Assembly (NCBI GenBank): GCA_017648105.1
Contig: JAGCJH010000039.1
Location: forward strand, 1-46,770
DNA: 46,770 nucleotides
From: Tidjanibacter sp.
GTDB lineage: Bacteria; Bacteroidota; Bacteroidia; Bacteroidales; Rikenellaceae
Direction of reading: 5' to 3'
Of the stretch, positions 8,574-17,179 are shown in pieces. A program made the translations under genes and the position numbers. A model generated the notes under the pieces. That model was given only the letters and a program-made list of their open reading frames with translations. It was not told the DNA's origin and searched no databases. The stretch's first letter is position 1. Every line of letters starts with the position of its first letter.

Positions 8574-10646
8574 ATGAAATTTGCAAATTTATTAAAAACA
8601 GCAGTTGTGGCACTCCTTATGGTAGGTTGCCAAAACACCAAAACGGAAGTTATGAATTTCACAAACAACCTTACACCCGAGGAGATTTCTCAGGGTAAAT
8701 TCACACCCGAGGTGATGTGGAAAATGGGTCGTGTAGGTGGTCAGAAAATCTCGCCCGACGGCAAACTTGTGCTCTTCACCGTAACCTACTACGATATGGC
8801 GGAGAACAAGGGCACAACAGGTATTTACCTGATGCCAACAACCGATACCAAGCCTATCGTGCGCCTCGTAGAGAGTGGCTCGTCACCTGCGTGGAGTAGC
8901 GACGGTCGCTATATATATTATATGGATGGCGGTCAGGTGTGGAAGATTCGCACAAACGGTCACGACAAGGTGCAGATTACCGATATCGAGGGTTTGGAGA
9001 GCTTCGGCATCGCACCCAGCGAGGATATTATGTACTACACAAAGAAGGTGCATATCGTTGATATTAAGGGCTCGGATGTTTATGCCGATGCCGACAAGTC
9101 GAAGGCTCGCATCTATGACGACCTGATGGTGCGCCACTGGGACTACTGGGATGAGGGCGACTACTCCCACATCTTCGTAGCAAAACTCACGGGCGAAGTC
9201 ATCAAAGATGGCGAGGACATTATGGAGGGTGAGCCGTGGGATGCGCCCCTTGCACCCTACTTCGACAGCGAGGAGATTGCGTGGAACAACGCAGGAACTG
9301 CTCTTGCCTATACTTGCAAGCGTCTCACTGGTGCCGAGTATGCCGTTTCGACCGACTCGGACATCTTCATCTATGATGTAGCAACCAAGACAACCCGCAA
9401 CATCTGCAAGGAGTGGGGCGAGATGCCCGGTTATGACAAATACCCCGTGTGGAGTCCCGATGATAGGATGATTGCCTTCCGCAGTATGCGTCGTGCAGGC
9501 AACGAGAGCGACAAAGAGCGCCTCTTTGTATGGAACTCGGAGCACGGCACAATGAACGATGTGACAGCACAATTCGACTACAACGCCTCCAATGTTGTAT
9601 GGGAGGGCAACAACACTCTCTACTTCATTGCACCTATGCAGGCAACCCACCAAATCTGCCGTGTGACACTCGGTGGTGAGGTAGAGGTACTCACTTCGGG
9701 CGACCACGACATCAACACTTTCTCGAAAGTGGAGGATAAGATTGTTGCTCATATGAATACAATTATGAAGGCTCCCGAACTCTACTCGGTAGGTGCCGAT
9801 GGCACACTCACACAGATGACCTTCATCAACCAGCAAATCTACGACAACATCCCTATGGGTAAGTGTGAGAAGCGCTGGGTAAAGACCACCGACGGCAAGC
9901 AGATGCTCGTATGGGTAATCCTACCCCCCGACTTCGACGAGAGCAAGAAATACCCCACCCTCCTCTACTGTCAGGGCGGTCCCCAGAGTGTCGTAAGCCA
10001 ATTTTGGAGCTACCGCTGGAACTTCCAGCTAATGGCTTCGGAGGGCTACATCGTCGTAGCTCCCAACCGCCGAGGTCTGCCCTCGTTTGGTCAGGAGTGG
10101 CTCGACCAGATTTCGGGCGATTACAGCGGACAGAACATCCGTGATTACCTCTCGGCTATCGACAGCGTATCGGCAGAGCCTTGGAGCGACGAGGAGAGGC
10201 TCGGTGCCGTGGGCGCAAGTTATGGTGGCTACTCCGTATATTACTTGGCAGGTCATCACGAGGGTCGCTTCAAAGCCCTCATCTCCCACTGTGGTATCTT
10301 CAACTTTGAGAGTATGTATGGTCACACCGAGGAGATGTGGTTTGTGAACAACGACTACGGCGGCGCATACTGGGATAAGCGCAACCGCACAGCGCAGCGC
10401 AGCTATCGCAACTCGCCACACAAGGCTGTTGCTAAGTGGGACACCCCCATCCTCATCTTCACTGGCGAGCAGGACTTCCGCATCCCCTTCACACAGAGTT
10501 TGGAGGCATTCACGGCAGCAAAATTGCAGGGTGTACCTGCAAAACTCGTAGCCTTTGAGAACGAGGCACACCAAGTATTCAAGCCCCAAAACTCGCTCGT
10601 TTGGAATAGGGAGTTCTTCGGTTGGCTCAACAAATATCTCAAATAG
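8574..10646 (+). CDS. S9 family serine peptidase, dipeptidyl-peptidase 5-like lipoprotein
   Basis: 690 aa with a lipoprotein-type signal (LLMVGC, Cys19). The N-terminal two thirds form a WD40-like propeller (TolB-like repeats ISPDGKLVLFTVTYYD, SPAWSSDGRYIYYMD, PVWSPDDRMIAFRS). The C-terminal alpha/beta hydrolase carries Ser549 in GASYGGYS, Asp634 in GEQDFRIPF and His666 in NEAHQVF, the full S9 triad. Size and blocks such as GGPQSVVSQFWSYRWNFQLM match the dipeptidyl-peptidase 5 family of Porphyromonas, which removes dipeptides from oligopeptide N-termini in the periplasm. After Cys there is no acidic stretch, so periplasmic rather than surface location is likely (inference). An inverted repeat overlaps the stop codon. 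Confidence 0.9.
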   Translation: MKFANLLKTAVVALLMVGCQNTKTEVMNFTNNLTPEEISQGKFTPEVMWKMGRVGGQKISPDGKLVLFTVTYYDMAENKGTTGIYLMPTTDTKPIVRLVESGSSPAWSSDGRYIYYMDGGQVWKIRTNGHDKVQITDIEGLESFGIAPSEDIMYYTKKVHIVDIKGSDVYADADKSKARIYDDLMVRHWDYWDEGDYSHIFVAKLTGEVIKDGEDIMEGEPWDAPLAPYFDSEEIAWNNAGTALAYTCKRLTGAEYAVSTDSDIFIYDVATKTTRNICKEWGEMPGYDKYPVWSPDDRMIAFRSMRRAGNESDKERLFVWNSEHGTMNDVTAQFDYNASNVVWEGNNTLYFIAPMQATHQICRVTLGGEVEVLTSGDHDINTFSKVEDKIVAHMNTIMKAPELYSVGADGTLTQMTFINQQIYDNIPMGKCEKRWVKTTDGKQMLVWVILPPDFDESKKYPTLLYCQGGPQSVVSQFWSYRWNFQLMASEGYIVVAPNRRGLPSFGQEWLDQISGDYSGQNIRDYLSAIDSVSAEPWSDEERLGAVGASYGGYSVYYLAGHHEGRFKALISHCGIFNFESMYGHTEEMWFVNNDYGGAYWDKRNRTAQRSYRNSPHKAVAKWDTPILIFTGEQDFRIPFTQSLEAFTAAKLQGVPAKLVAFENEAHQVFKPQNSLVWNREFFGWLNKYLK

Positions 10647-10674
10647 TCGTCATCCATTGCGACTATTTTGAGAT
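10636..10674. repeat. Inverted repeat over the S9 peptidase stop codon
   Basis: ATCTCAAATAGTCG (10636-10649) pairs with CGACTATTTTGAGAT (10660-10674), one T bulged. There is no T run after it, so it looks less like a terminator than an mRNA-stability or attenuating hairpin between the peptidase and the MBL gene. Confidence 0.55.
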
Positions 10675-10704
10675 GCCCCCGACAAACAAAAAAAAGGATT
10701 AACT

Positions 10705-11382
10705 ATGGAACGCAACTTTGTACAAGACAGAAGGTTGGGCGACAATAGAGGCGACATTATCTTCGCACTGTTTGGACACGCAACCATTGGTGCAGAGTGG
10801 GACGGCAAGCACATCTATTTCGACCCCTGCACCTCGGAGGCAGACTTCGATGCACTCCCCAAGGCGGATGCCATCCTCATCACACACCACCACGACGACC
10901 ATTTTGATATGGCGGCGGTGGAGAAATTGCGCAAGAGCGACACCATAATCATAACCAACAGCGTGGTGGGTGCAGAGATTGAGGGCGCAGAGGTGTTGGG
11001 CGCAACAAATCGCACATTTGTATGCTCGTGGCTCTCGGTAGAGGCTGTGCCTGCCTACAATGTAGAGCGCACGCAATACCACCCACGAGAGCGTGGCGAC
11101 AATGGCTACATTGTGGAACTTGCCGGGCGTCGCATCTATGTCGGTGGCGACACGGAACTCACACCCGAGATGCTTACCGTGAGCGATATTGACTACCTCT
11201 TCCTGCCCGTCAATCTTCCCTACACAATGACAGTAGGGATGGCTATCGAGGCGGCTCGAACAATCAAGCCAAAGGTATTCTACCCCTTCCACACCATCGG
11301 CACCCCCGCCGAGGAGATTGCTCAAATCCCCTCTCTCCTCTCCGACACCGAGGTGGAGGTATTCATCGCCCCAATGGAGTAG
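10705..11382 (+). CDS. MBL-fold metal-dependent hydrolase (UlaG-like)
   Basis: 225 aa, no signal peptide, cytoplasmic. The metallo-beta-lactamase motif is seen as THHHDDHFDM (His61, His63, Asp65, His66), preceded by FALFGHATIGAEWDGKHIYFDP, the usual N-terminal strand pair; further metal ligands are likely Asp154 region (YVGGDTELTP) and the C-terminal YPFHTIG. This small type resembles UlaG-like/YfkK-type hydrolases annotated as L-ascorbate-6-phosphate lactonase relatives, but the substrate here is unknown. It is preceded by a good purine-rich ribosome binding site (AAAAAAAGGA) 10 bases before ATG and followed by a strong terminator. It may be read through from the S9 peptidase 58 bases upstream. 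Confidence 0.82.
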   Translation: MERNFVQDRRLGDNRGDIIFALFGHATIGAEWDGKHIYFDPCTSEADFDALPKADAILITHHHDDHFDMAAVEKLRKSDTIIITNSVVGAEIEGAEVLGATNRTFVCSWLSVEAVPAYNVERTQYHPRERGDNGYIVELAGRRIYVGGDTELTPEMLTVSDIDYLFLPVNLPYTMTVGMAIEAARTIKPKVFYPFHTIGTPAEEIAQIPSLLSDTEVEVFIAPME

Positions 11383-11404
11383 GACTCCCGAGCCAACACA
11401 GACA

Positions 11405-11442
11405 AAAAAATAAGGAGTGCAGATTTGCACTCCTTATTTTTT
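11405..11442. terminator. Bidirectional terminator between convergent genes
   Basis: Arms AAAAAATAAGGAGTGCA (11405-11421) and TGCACTCCTTATTTTTT (11426-11442), perfect over 17 bases with a 4-base loop. It serves the MBL gene (+) and the GHL10 gene (-). Confidence 0.92.
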
Positions 11443-11462
11443 CTCCCAACAATGTAGCACAC

Positions 11463-12776
11463 CTACTCGGCACGCTCGATTGCAAGTTGGAGGGTGTTCC
11501 ACCAGTTGTGGGAAACGATGTGACAGAGGTCGAAGAGCATCATACCACCCGAGCAACTATTGATTGCCTGCGTAACGGCTCTTCCAAAGCGCTCCTCGTC
11601 GTTCATATACTGCTCCACATAGATTGAGCCAACGACGGGCACCACGCCACAAGTAATCTTCTGTGCGAGTTCCGCAGCGCCCTCTACGCAGTACCAGTAG
11701 TTCCTCGCCTCGGCATCCATACCTGCCTCCATACGCTGACCGATATCGGGGAAGTGGGTATCCACCTCTAATTTCGTAACGGGGGTATAGTAGAGTCCCG
11801 TCATATAGACATCCAGCAGGTCGGCATAGCCACTCTTGTAGTAGTTCTCCGACGCCCACTCAAACTCCTCTGCGGGGTTGTACTTCTCACTTGCCCAGTT
11901 CACACCCACATAGTAGTATGTTGGATACCAAGCACCCGTATAGTCGCCCAAGATGAGGTCTGGATTGATTGCTTTGATGCGCTCGTGAGCCTCCACAACG
12001 AAGCTTTTGATTACATTTGCACGATACTCCATCCACATCTTAAAGTGCTTCTCGGGACGGTGTTTCCACTTACCCTCGCTATTCTTATACCAAGTCATAA
12101 TCTCCTCGGGCTGTGGCGCCTCATCGAGCCCTGCATACTCTGCAAAGTCGGCAAGCGAAAGGGGACTAAAATCTGCCCAGATGTCGTCGTAGCGCACACG
12201 ATCGAAGATAATACCGTCGATGGTGGGATACTTACGAGCGAACTCCTCCAAGATGGCGAGTTGATACTCCCTCACTTCGGGATTTGCGGGATTGACCATA
12301 CCGTTGTAGTTGAAGCGCATCTGATTTACGGGCACAAGTTTATTGCGCCACCAACCGATGCTCTGCCACTCGGGGTGCTCATCGTAGATGATGCCACGCT
12401 TGATGAAGTTGTGACCTCCGCAAAAGATGTTCAGCGACGCATAGCATCCCAAGTCATACTTACGGCAGGCAGCCTCCACCTCTGCGAGCATATCATACTC
12501 CTCGCTGCGCACTGTGCCCTGCCACTCGCCCATATAGGGTGCGATGTCACTCTTATAGAGCACCTCGCCCATAATGCTTTTCACATCCGCAACCACATCC
12601 GTAAAGCCCAACTCCTTGATGCGAGCCATATAGTAGTCGATACTGTCGGGCGTCGATAGGCGCTCAAAGTTAGCCTCACAATCGAGCCACATATAGAGCC
12701 TCTTTTGTGGCTCTTTGTTACACTGACACCCCACGAAGAGGGTTACTGCTACAAGTAGGTATAATAATTTTTTCAT
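11463..12776 (-). CDS. GHL10-family glycoside hydrolase-like lipoprotein (copy A)
   Basis: 437 aa from ATG 12776, which starts a clean lipoprotein signal (MKKLLYLLVAVTLFVGC, Cys17); an ATG 18 bases upstream is possible. The body is a TIM-barrel of the glycosyl-hydrolase-like GHL10 (DUF187/YngK) family: YMWLDCEANFE start, GFTDVVADVKSIMGEVLY, the NPANPEVREY block, DGIIFDRVRYDDIWADF with a candidate acidic catalytic residue, and NPDLILGDYTGAWYPTYYYVGVNWAS. It is clearly paralogous to the copy at 22519-23970. The family is linked to glycan hydrolysis but reactions are mostly undefined. No acidic tail follows the lipid Cys (CQCNKEP), so a periplasmic face is more likely than in copy B. It is last in the BACON-NAGPA-GHL10 locus. 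Confidence 0.85.
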   Translation of the reverse strand: MKKLLYLLVAVTLFVGCQCNKEPQKRLYMWLDCEANFERLSTPDSIDYYMARIKELGFTDVVADVKSIMGEVLYKSDIAPYMGEWQGTVRSEEYDMLAEVEAACRKYDLGCYASLNIFCGGHNFIKRGIIYDEHPEWQSIGWWRNKLVPVNQMRFNYNGMVNPANPEVREYQLAILEEFARKYPTIDGIIFDRVRYDDIWADFSPLSLADFAEYAGLDEAPQPEEIMTWYKNSEGKWKHRPEKHFKMWMEYRANVIKSFVVEAHERIKAINPDLILGDYTGAWYPTYYYVGVNWASEKYNPAEEFEWASENYYKSGYADLLDVYMTGLYYTPVTKLEVDTHFPDIGQRMEAGMDAEARNYWYCVEGAAELAQKITCGVVPVVGSIYVEQYMNDEERFGRAVTQAINSCSGGMMLFDLCHIVSHNWWNTLQLAIERAE

Positions 12777-12803
12777 TCGTCTGTTTTTTCTCATTCGTTT
12801 TGT

Positions 12804-13871
12804 TTACTGCTCGGAAATAACGATAGCCGTAGGCACACGACGCTGTGAGCCATCCGAGGGGTTGTTGAGCACCGTACCATCCTTGCCGACGATTGTCGAG
12901 GAGCCGCCACCATCGAGGTTTATAGCCCACACCACGCCAAGCCCTTTCAGGAGGTCTGCCACCTCGGGGAGCGTATAACCCCAACTGTCATTCACACCCC
13001 TGCCGTCGCACACGAAGAGGACAATTTTGCCATCCTCGGTGTAGCCCACAGCGGTGCGGGGCTGATAGGAGAGCGCAGCGGTGCCACCACTATGGAGCAC
13101 CTCTTTCCAATAGTTCGCCTCTGCCACATTCTTACCATCTTTGAGCAACATAGGACCGCCACCAATTGCCTCCTCGGGAGTCCAAAGAGTGCCATCCGAC
13201 GACTTGTGGGGCGCACTTGTAAAGACGCCCACCTTCTCATTGTTGCCTTTGGGAGAGGAGAAGGAGTATGGTCGGTTGTCATCGTCGGGACAGCAATAGA
13301 CCCAAGTAGCCTCCAAACGACCATCGGCGTGTACGCCAAATGCCGCCCTGATGGGGCAAGCGGTGTATGCACTACCCTCGTAGGAGGGGTAGGTGTACTG
13401 CGCAGCGATACTCTTTACCTCACCACCCGAGATGAGCAACGAGAGCGACTCGCCATCCCAGAAATAACCGCCATTGGTCGCCAAGATGGGCTTGCCACCC
13501 TCAAACGATGCGAAGATGTTGGAGGGAGTAGCATCCTGCTCCACATAGACAGCGTTGAATTTCAGTTTTGGGTTCTTCTTTGTGTCCACAAAGGCGTAGT
13601 AGCCGATGCAGAACTCATCGGTACCATCCTCGTAGTAGTTCTTGAAGTTATAGACCCTCACACCCTCGGGGTAACCATCGAGTTTTGTGAGCACATTGCG
13701 CCCCGTAGGTTGTGGCTCAAATTCGGGCTCGGGCTCAGGTTTGGGCTCGGGCTCGGGATTTTCAGTTTCGGGTTTGTTTGGGTCGGGCTGTGGGTCGGGT
13801 GTGGGACCACACGCCACCACGAGCGACACACAAAGACACATAGTCGCCACTATTGTATATAGACGCTTCAT
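12804..13871 (-). CDS. Phosphodiester glycosidase (NAGPA/DUF2233 family) lipoprotein
   Basis: 355 aa with signal CVSLVVAC (Cys21) and then a Pro/Glu/Lys-rich linker (about residues 22-55) that would hold the domain away from the membrane. The NAGPA-type catalytic domain shows the conserved N133-G-G-Y-F-W138, GGGPMLLKDG, TAVGYTEDGKIVLFVCDGRG and the signature DGGGSS at 320-325. The human member removes GlcNAc from GlcNAc-1-phospho-mannose; bacterial members are predicted to split sugar-1-phosphodiester bonds in exopolysaccharides or teichoic-like polymers. Its stop lies 27 bases before the GHL10 start, so the two are one transcription unit. A terminator upstream (13971-14012) partly separates it from the BACON gene; a 9-base tandem repeat lies in its leader. 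Confidence 0.88.
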   Translation of the reverse strand: MKRLYTIVATMCLCVSLVVACGPTPDPQPDPNKPETENPEPEPKPEPEPEFEPQPTGRNVLTKLDGYPEGVRVYNFKNYYEDGTDEFCIGYYAFVDTKKNPKLKFNAVYVEQDATPSNIFASFEGGKPILATNGGYFWDGESLSLLISGGEVKSIAAQYTYPSYEGSAYTACPIRAAFGVHADGRLEATWVYCCPDDDNRPYSFSSPKGNNEKVGVFTSAPHKSSDGTLWTPEEAIGGGPMLLKDGKNVAEANYWKEVLHSGGTAALSYQPRTAVGYTEDGKIVLFVCDGRGVNDSWGYTLPEVADLLKGLGVVWAINLDGGGSSTIVGKDGTVLNNPSDGSQRRVPTAIVISEQ

Positions 13872-13874
13872 TTT

Positions 13875-13893
13875 AGTTGAAAGTTGAGAGTTA
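13875..13893. repeat. Dispersed repeat, copy 3
   Basis: AGTTGAAAGTTGAGAGTTA, four bases before the NAGPA start, same family as 4457-4490. Confidence 0.5.
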
Positions 13894-13899
13894 TTTTTT

Positions 13900-13953
13900 C
13901 CTTAAAGCCCTTAGAGCCCTTAATGACCTTAATGACCTTAAAGCCCTTAATTA
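13900..13953. repeat. Six tandem copies of a 9-base unit
   Basis: Units CCTTAAAGC, CCTTAGAGC, CCTTAATGA, CCTTAATGA, CCTTAAAGC, CCTTAATTA follow without gaps. On the transcribed strand each carries TAAGG. It sits in the leader of the NAGPA gene and could vary in copy number between strains. Confidence 0.85.
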
Positions 13954-13970
13954 TTTGGGCGTCGGTTGAC

Positions 13971-14012
13971 AAAAAGAAGAGGGCAGGACAGCAACCTGCC
14001 CTGCCCGTCTTC
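13971..14012 (-). terminator. Terminator after the BACON gene
   Basis: GGGCAGG (13981-13987) and CCTGCCC (13995-14001), extended by outer GAAGA/TCTTC, give a GC-rich hairpin; on the minus strand it is followed by TCTTCTTTTT (complement of 13971-13980). It limits read-through into the NAGPA-GHL10 pair. Confidence 0.75.
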
Positions 14013-14055
14013 ATTTTCTTATTCTACAAGTCAGAATATCTCTCCGACCGATGAA

Positions 14056-15684
14056 TTACATAGCAACTACCAAGCCCTCGATCGAGTTGTGGTTGTTGTC
14101 GATGTAGTAGAGAACGATACCACCCTCGATAGTCTCGAAGCAAACATCAGCAGTAGCATTACCTGCATCCCACCAAGTGTACCAAGCGGTAACCTCGTCG
14201 AGTACCCAATCAGTTGCCTGGTTGAAGGTTGAGAGAGTTGCAACAGCAGTCTGGGTTGCTACATCGAGAACATAGATGGTAGTGTTTGAACCGTATGAAG
14301 GACCGAGGTCACCACCGGTGATAACAGCAACGGGAGCACCGTTTACATTGTGTACATCGATAGCTGCGAGCGAACGCTGCCAGTCGTACATTGCGGGAAC
14401 AACTACGGTCGAAGCGTAAGTACCATCCATAAGGTGGAGGTTGTTGTTATCGTAGAAGCCATAGAGTGCACCAGCCTCGATAGTATCGCCAAGAAGTGCA
14501 AATGCGGGGAAGTTGTGAGGAGTGCAGTTCCAAGCCTCTTCCCCCCAGAGAGGAGTCATACCAGTAACAGTATTCCAAGCGCTCTCGCCAGCTACACCGT
14601 CGGTAATTGTCCAAACCTCAACAGAGTTACCCATCGAAATGCCGGGCAGACCCTCGTGAGCAGCAAGCAAGAGTGCGTTGCCGGTAACATCACCACGAAC
14701 ATCAAATGCAGCACCGATAGCACCATATTTAGCACCCTCAATCAACTTAACGGGAGTAGCGGTCTCCGAAGTCATATAGTAAACAGCGAAAGGAACAGTC
14801 CAAGCGCCATCTACGAGGTAGTTACGGTTACACATAACGAGGTTGCCAGCGTCGTCGTTCTCAACATAGTAAGGAACGAAGTCACCAGTGTTGAGAGTAC
14901 CTACAACCTCACCAGTAGTTTTGTTCAAAAGTTTGGGAGCCTCACCATTACCGGAGCAAACAACAATTTTGTCACCCAATACAGCAATCGAAACCATAGC
15001 AGCACCCGAAGCACCACCACTTGTGAAAGAAGTTGCGTTGAGCTGAGCACCAAACACATCAATCATAGTGGTCGAGAATGCTTTGCCACTCTGAGTCAAA
15101 TATACCTCTTCCTCGAAACCATCAGCCTCAATGAGGAGGGTAGCAGTACGCTCTGCACCAGTGGTATTCATAGCAACATTGATAATAGTTTTGGTAGTAG
15201 CCATAGCACGAGTGCCACCTACAACAGCCCAATCAGCGTCCGAAGTAACGGTGTAGGCGATGTTGTGGTTTACGGGAAGCTCAACCTCGCCACCTGCATA
15301 GTTAACATACAATACCTCCAAGTCGCCAACATTCATCTCGTCAACCTGACCCTGAGCAACTGCAATCTCAACAGATTTCTCTGCTGCGGTGATGGTAACT
15401 TTACCAGCACGACCCTCATAAGCCTCATTCTCTGCAACAGCGATAGTGAGTTCAAGTGCAGTACCTGCAACGCCCTCTGCGGGAGTTACGGTAATCCACT
15501 CAACATCGGCAGCAGCAGTCCAAGCTGCGTAGGTCGAGAAAGTAACAACCTTCGACACAGCGTCGGTCGAGAGGTTCAAAGTTGCATCAGCAGCGTTGTC
15601 GAGCGACAAAGTGGTCTCGGGTACAGGCTCCTCGCAAGCGAAAAGCATAGCCGCTACTGTGAAAAGTGCAAGAAATTTTTTCAT
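14056..15684 (-). CDS. BACON-domain lipoprotein with C-terminal propeller-like domain
   Basis: 542 aa. The lipoprotein signal ends LFACEEP (Cys17), with acidic residues after Cys as in Bacteroidota surface lipoproteins. Two BACON-like Ig domains follow: about 30-120 (WTAAADVEWITVTPAEG, then a VTITAAEKSVEIAVAQ strand) and about 125-215 (YTVTSDADWAVVGG, EEVYLTQSG). Residues 220-542 form a repeated beta structure with DKIVVCSGNGEAPKLLNKTT and WTITDGVAGES. This part aligns block for block with the C-terminal half of the DUF5018 protein at 23992-25749. It probably binds glycan at the surface and has no visible catalytic motif. It has its own promoter, a structured leader and its own terminator, suggesting strong separate expression. 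Confidence 0.82.
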   Translation of the reverse strand: MKKFLALFTVAAMLFACEEPVPETTLSLDNAADATLNLSTDAVSKVVTFSTYAAWTAAADVEWITVTPAEGVAGTALELTIAVAENEAYEGRAGKVTITAAEKSVEIAVAQGQVDEMNVGDLEVLYVNYAGGEVELPVNHNIAYTVTSDADWAVVGGTRAMATTKTIINVAMNTTGAERTATLLIEADGFEEEVYLTQSGKAFSTTMIDVFGAQLNATSFTSGGASGAAMVSIAVLGDKIVVCSGNGEAPKLLNKTTGEVVGTLNTGDFVPYYVENDDAGNLVMCNRNYLVDGAWTVPFAVYYMTSETATPVKLIEGAKYGAIGAAFDVRGDVTGNALLLAAHEGLPGISMGNSVEVWTITDGVAGESAWNTVTGMTPLWGEEAWNCTPHNFPAFALLGDTIEAGALYGFYDNNNLHLMDGTYASTVVVPAMYDWQRSLAAIDVHNVNGAPVAVITGGDLGPSYGSNTTIYVLDVATQTAVATLSTFNQATDWVLDEVTAWYTWWDAGNATADVCFETIEGGIVLYYIDNNHNSIEGLVVAM

Positions 15685-15743
15685 AGTAATAGATGTTTTT
15701 AGTTAGTAAATGAATTTGTTTTGTTTGTTCTCTTTATTACATA

Positions 15744-15773
15744 GTGGTATGCCCAATTACGGAGCATACCCAC
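15744..15773 (-). other. Hairpin in the BACON gene leader
   Basis: GTGGTATGC (15744-15752) pairs with GCATACCCAC (15764-15773), one base bulged. It lies between the predicted promoter and the ATG at 15684 and would fold in the 5' leader of the mRNA. No known riboswitch class is recognised. Confidence 0.5.
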
Positions 15774-15787
15774 ATCCGATTTCATTT

Positions 15788-15818
15788 CAAAATTAAAAAT
15801 CCTAAAAGTCAAAACAAA
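15788..15818 (-). promoter_or_regulatory. Promoter of the BACON gene
   Basis: Minus strand: TTTG (15815-15818), 19 bases, TAATTTTG (15788-15795). The leader is about 100 bases. The AT-rich stretch 15819-15976 back to tatC shows no gene. Confidence 0.65.
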
Positions 15819-15976
15819 ATTAAATAGATTAAAAATACCACTTTTATTATATTATTTTCATTTCAATGCATTATACCACTAACAATCAATAACATAGGCG
15901 CAAGAAATACCCCATATAATTATTAAAAGCATTTTGACACTCAACACCCAAAATGAGGCTTATTTAATAAACCATT

Positions 15977-16762
15977 TTATTTATTGCGAGATTTTTCAAC
16001 ACTTCTGGTCACGAGTGCTCCCAACTCATAGAGCATCCAGATAGGCACTCCAACCAGCATAAGGGTGAATGGGTCGCCCGTTGGAGTGATAACAGCCGCA
16101 ACAACAAGCGCCACAACAATGGCATAGCGACGGCAAGAAATCATCACCTTATAGTGGAGCACTCCGAGCCTTGCAAGCAGAGCACACACCACAGGAATCT
16201 CAAACAGCAAACCCATAACGAGAGTCATACCCAAGAGGGTCGAAGTGTATGATTCGAGCGAAATCATATTGGGCACCGAGGCGCTCACTTGGTAGTTTGC
16301 AAGAAAGTTGAAAGTAAAGGGAAAGATGACAAAATAGTTGAGCACACAGCCCAGCAGGAACATCACATATCCGCCCACAACATAGCGTCGTGTATGGCGT
16401 CGCTCGTGGTCATAGAGTGCGGGAGAGATGAAGCAAAAAAGCGAATAGATAACATAGGGCAGAGCAAAAAGGGCGCCCACATAGAGCGACACTTTAAGGT
16501 GTGTGACAAATTGCGCAGCAAGACCCGTATTTATGAGCCTAACGAAACCGCCACCACCCTCAGGCAGAGCCACAAGGTGCAGGCGCTCAATGAGTTTATA
16601 GGTCACAAAATCGACCTTCGAGGGAGCCAAAACAGCATCAAAGAGCCACTCCTTAAAGCCAAAGGCCACCGCAGTGAAGACCACCACGACAGCCACAATG
16701 CGCAATACATAACCCTTTAAGTCTTCGAGATGCGCCCAAAAACTCTTCGCCTCGTCGGACAT
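15977..16762 (-). CDS. tatC: Sec-independent protein translocase TatC
   Basis: 261 aa multi-pass inner membrane protein with the TatC N-terminal motif FWAHLEDLKG, six predicted membrane helices (first about 18-38; last about 215-245), and the family block GLLFEIPVVCALLARLGVL in helix 4. TatC recognises twin-arginine signal peptides and, with TatA, moves folded proteins across the inner membrane. It follows tatA by 36 bases. No TatB is seen, the usual minimal TatA/TatC arrangement. A likely client in this window is the DUF4434 protein (33361-34458), which carries a twin-arginine signal. Confidence 0.96.
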   Translation of the reverse strand: MSDEAKSFWAHLEDLKGYVLRIVAVVVVFTAVAFGFKEWLFDAVLAPSKVDFVTYKLIERLHLVALPEGGGGFVRLINTGLAAQFVTHLKVSLYVGALFALPYVIYSLFCFISPALYDHERRHTRRYVVGGYVMFLLGCVLNYFVIFPFTFNFLANYQVSASVPNMISLESYTSTLLGMTLVMGLLFEIPVVCALLARLGVLHYKVMISCRRYAIVVALVVAAVITPTGDPFTLMLVGVPIWMLYELGALVTRSVEKSRNK

Positions 16763-16798
16763 AGTACCCTACGGCGGGACTCCCCACCCTCGCAACGA

Positions 16799-17002
16799 TT
16801 AGTTCTCCTTCTCGATATCCTCCTTGACCTTCCGAATCTCCTCATTGGTCTCTTTCATACCCTCCTTGAAGGAGCGTACGCCCTTACCCAAGCCACGCAT
16901 CAGTTCGGGAATCTTCTTGCCACCAAAGAGAAGCAATATAACCAGCGCAATGATGATGATTTCGCCTGCGCCAATACCACCGATAAACAACATTTTTGTC
17001 AT
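16799..17002 (-). CDS. tatA: Sec-independent protein translocase TatA
   Basis: 67 aa: one N-terminal membrane helix (about residues 8-27, [20 protein letters not shown]) with the conserved FGGKKIPEL hinge, then an amphipathic helix and a charged Lys/Glu tail. It forms the pore-like part of the Tat translocon. It is first in the tatA-tatC operon, with a well-formed promoter 36 bases upstream. A second ATG three codons in (16993) is possible. Confidence 0.96.
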   Translation of the reverse strand: MTKMLFIGGIGAGEIIIIALVILLLFGGKKIPELMRGLGKGVRSFKEGMKETNEEIRKVKEDIEKEN

Positions 17003-17037
17003 TACAATTAAGATTTAGTTTAGCATTGTTAGTTAGG

Positions 17038-17068
17038 CAAAGATAGTATAATTTTGGTAATTTATCAA
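17038..17068 (-). promoter_or_regulatory. Promoter of tatA-tatC
   Basis: Minus strand: TTG (17066-17068), 20 bases, TATCTTTG (17038-17045), 35 bases before the tatA ATG. Confidence 0.7.
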
Positions 17069-17129
17069 CCCCACCCCTTTTAGGGGGGCTTTTTATGGGG
17101 GAGTTTTTTCTTTTTCCTGCCACTTTTCG

Positions 17130-17137
17130 TATCTTTG
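17130..17137 (+). promoter_or_regulatory. -7 box of the GH20 gene
   Basis: TATCTTTG, a perfect TAnnTTTG, 42 bases before the ATG at 17180. The -33 region is only T-rich. Confidence 0.55.
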
Positions 17138-17179
17138 TAGGATATTAGACAAACATCAACCTTTCAACCTTATAGAACT

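Noticed and set aside
13900..13953. CRISPR-like array
   Set aside because: The repeat unit is only 9 bases with no spacers and there are no cas genes; it is a tandem repeat.
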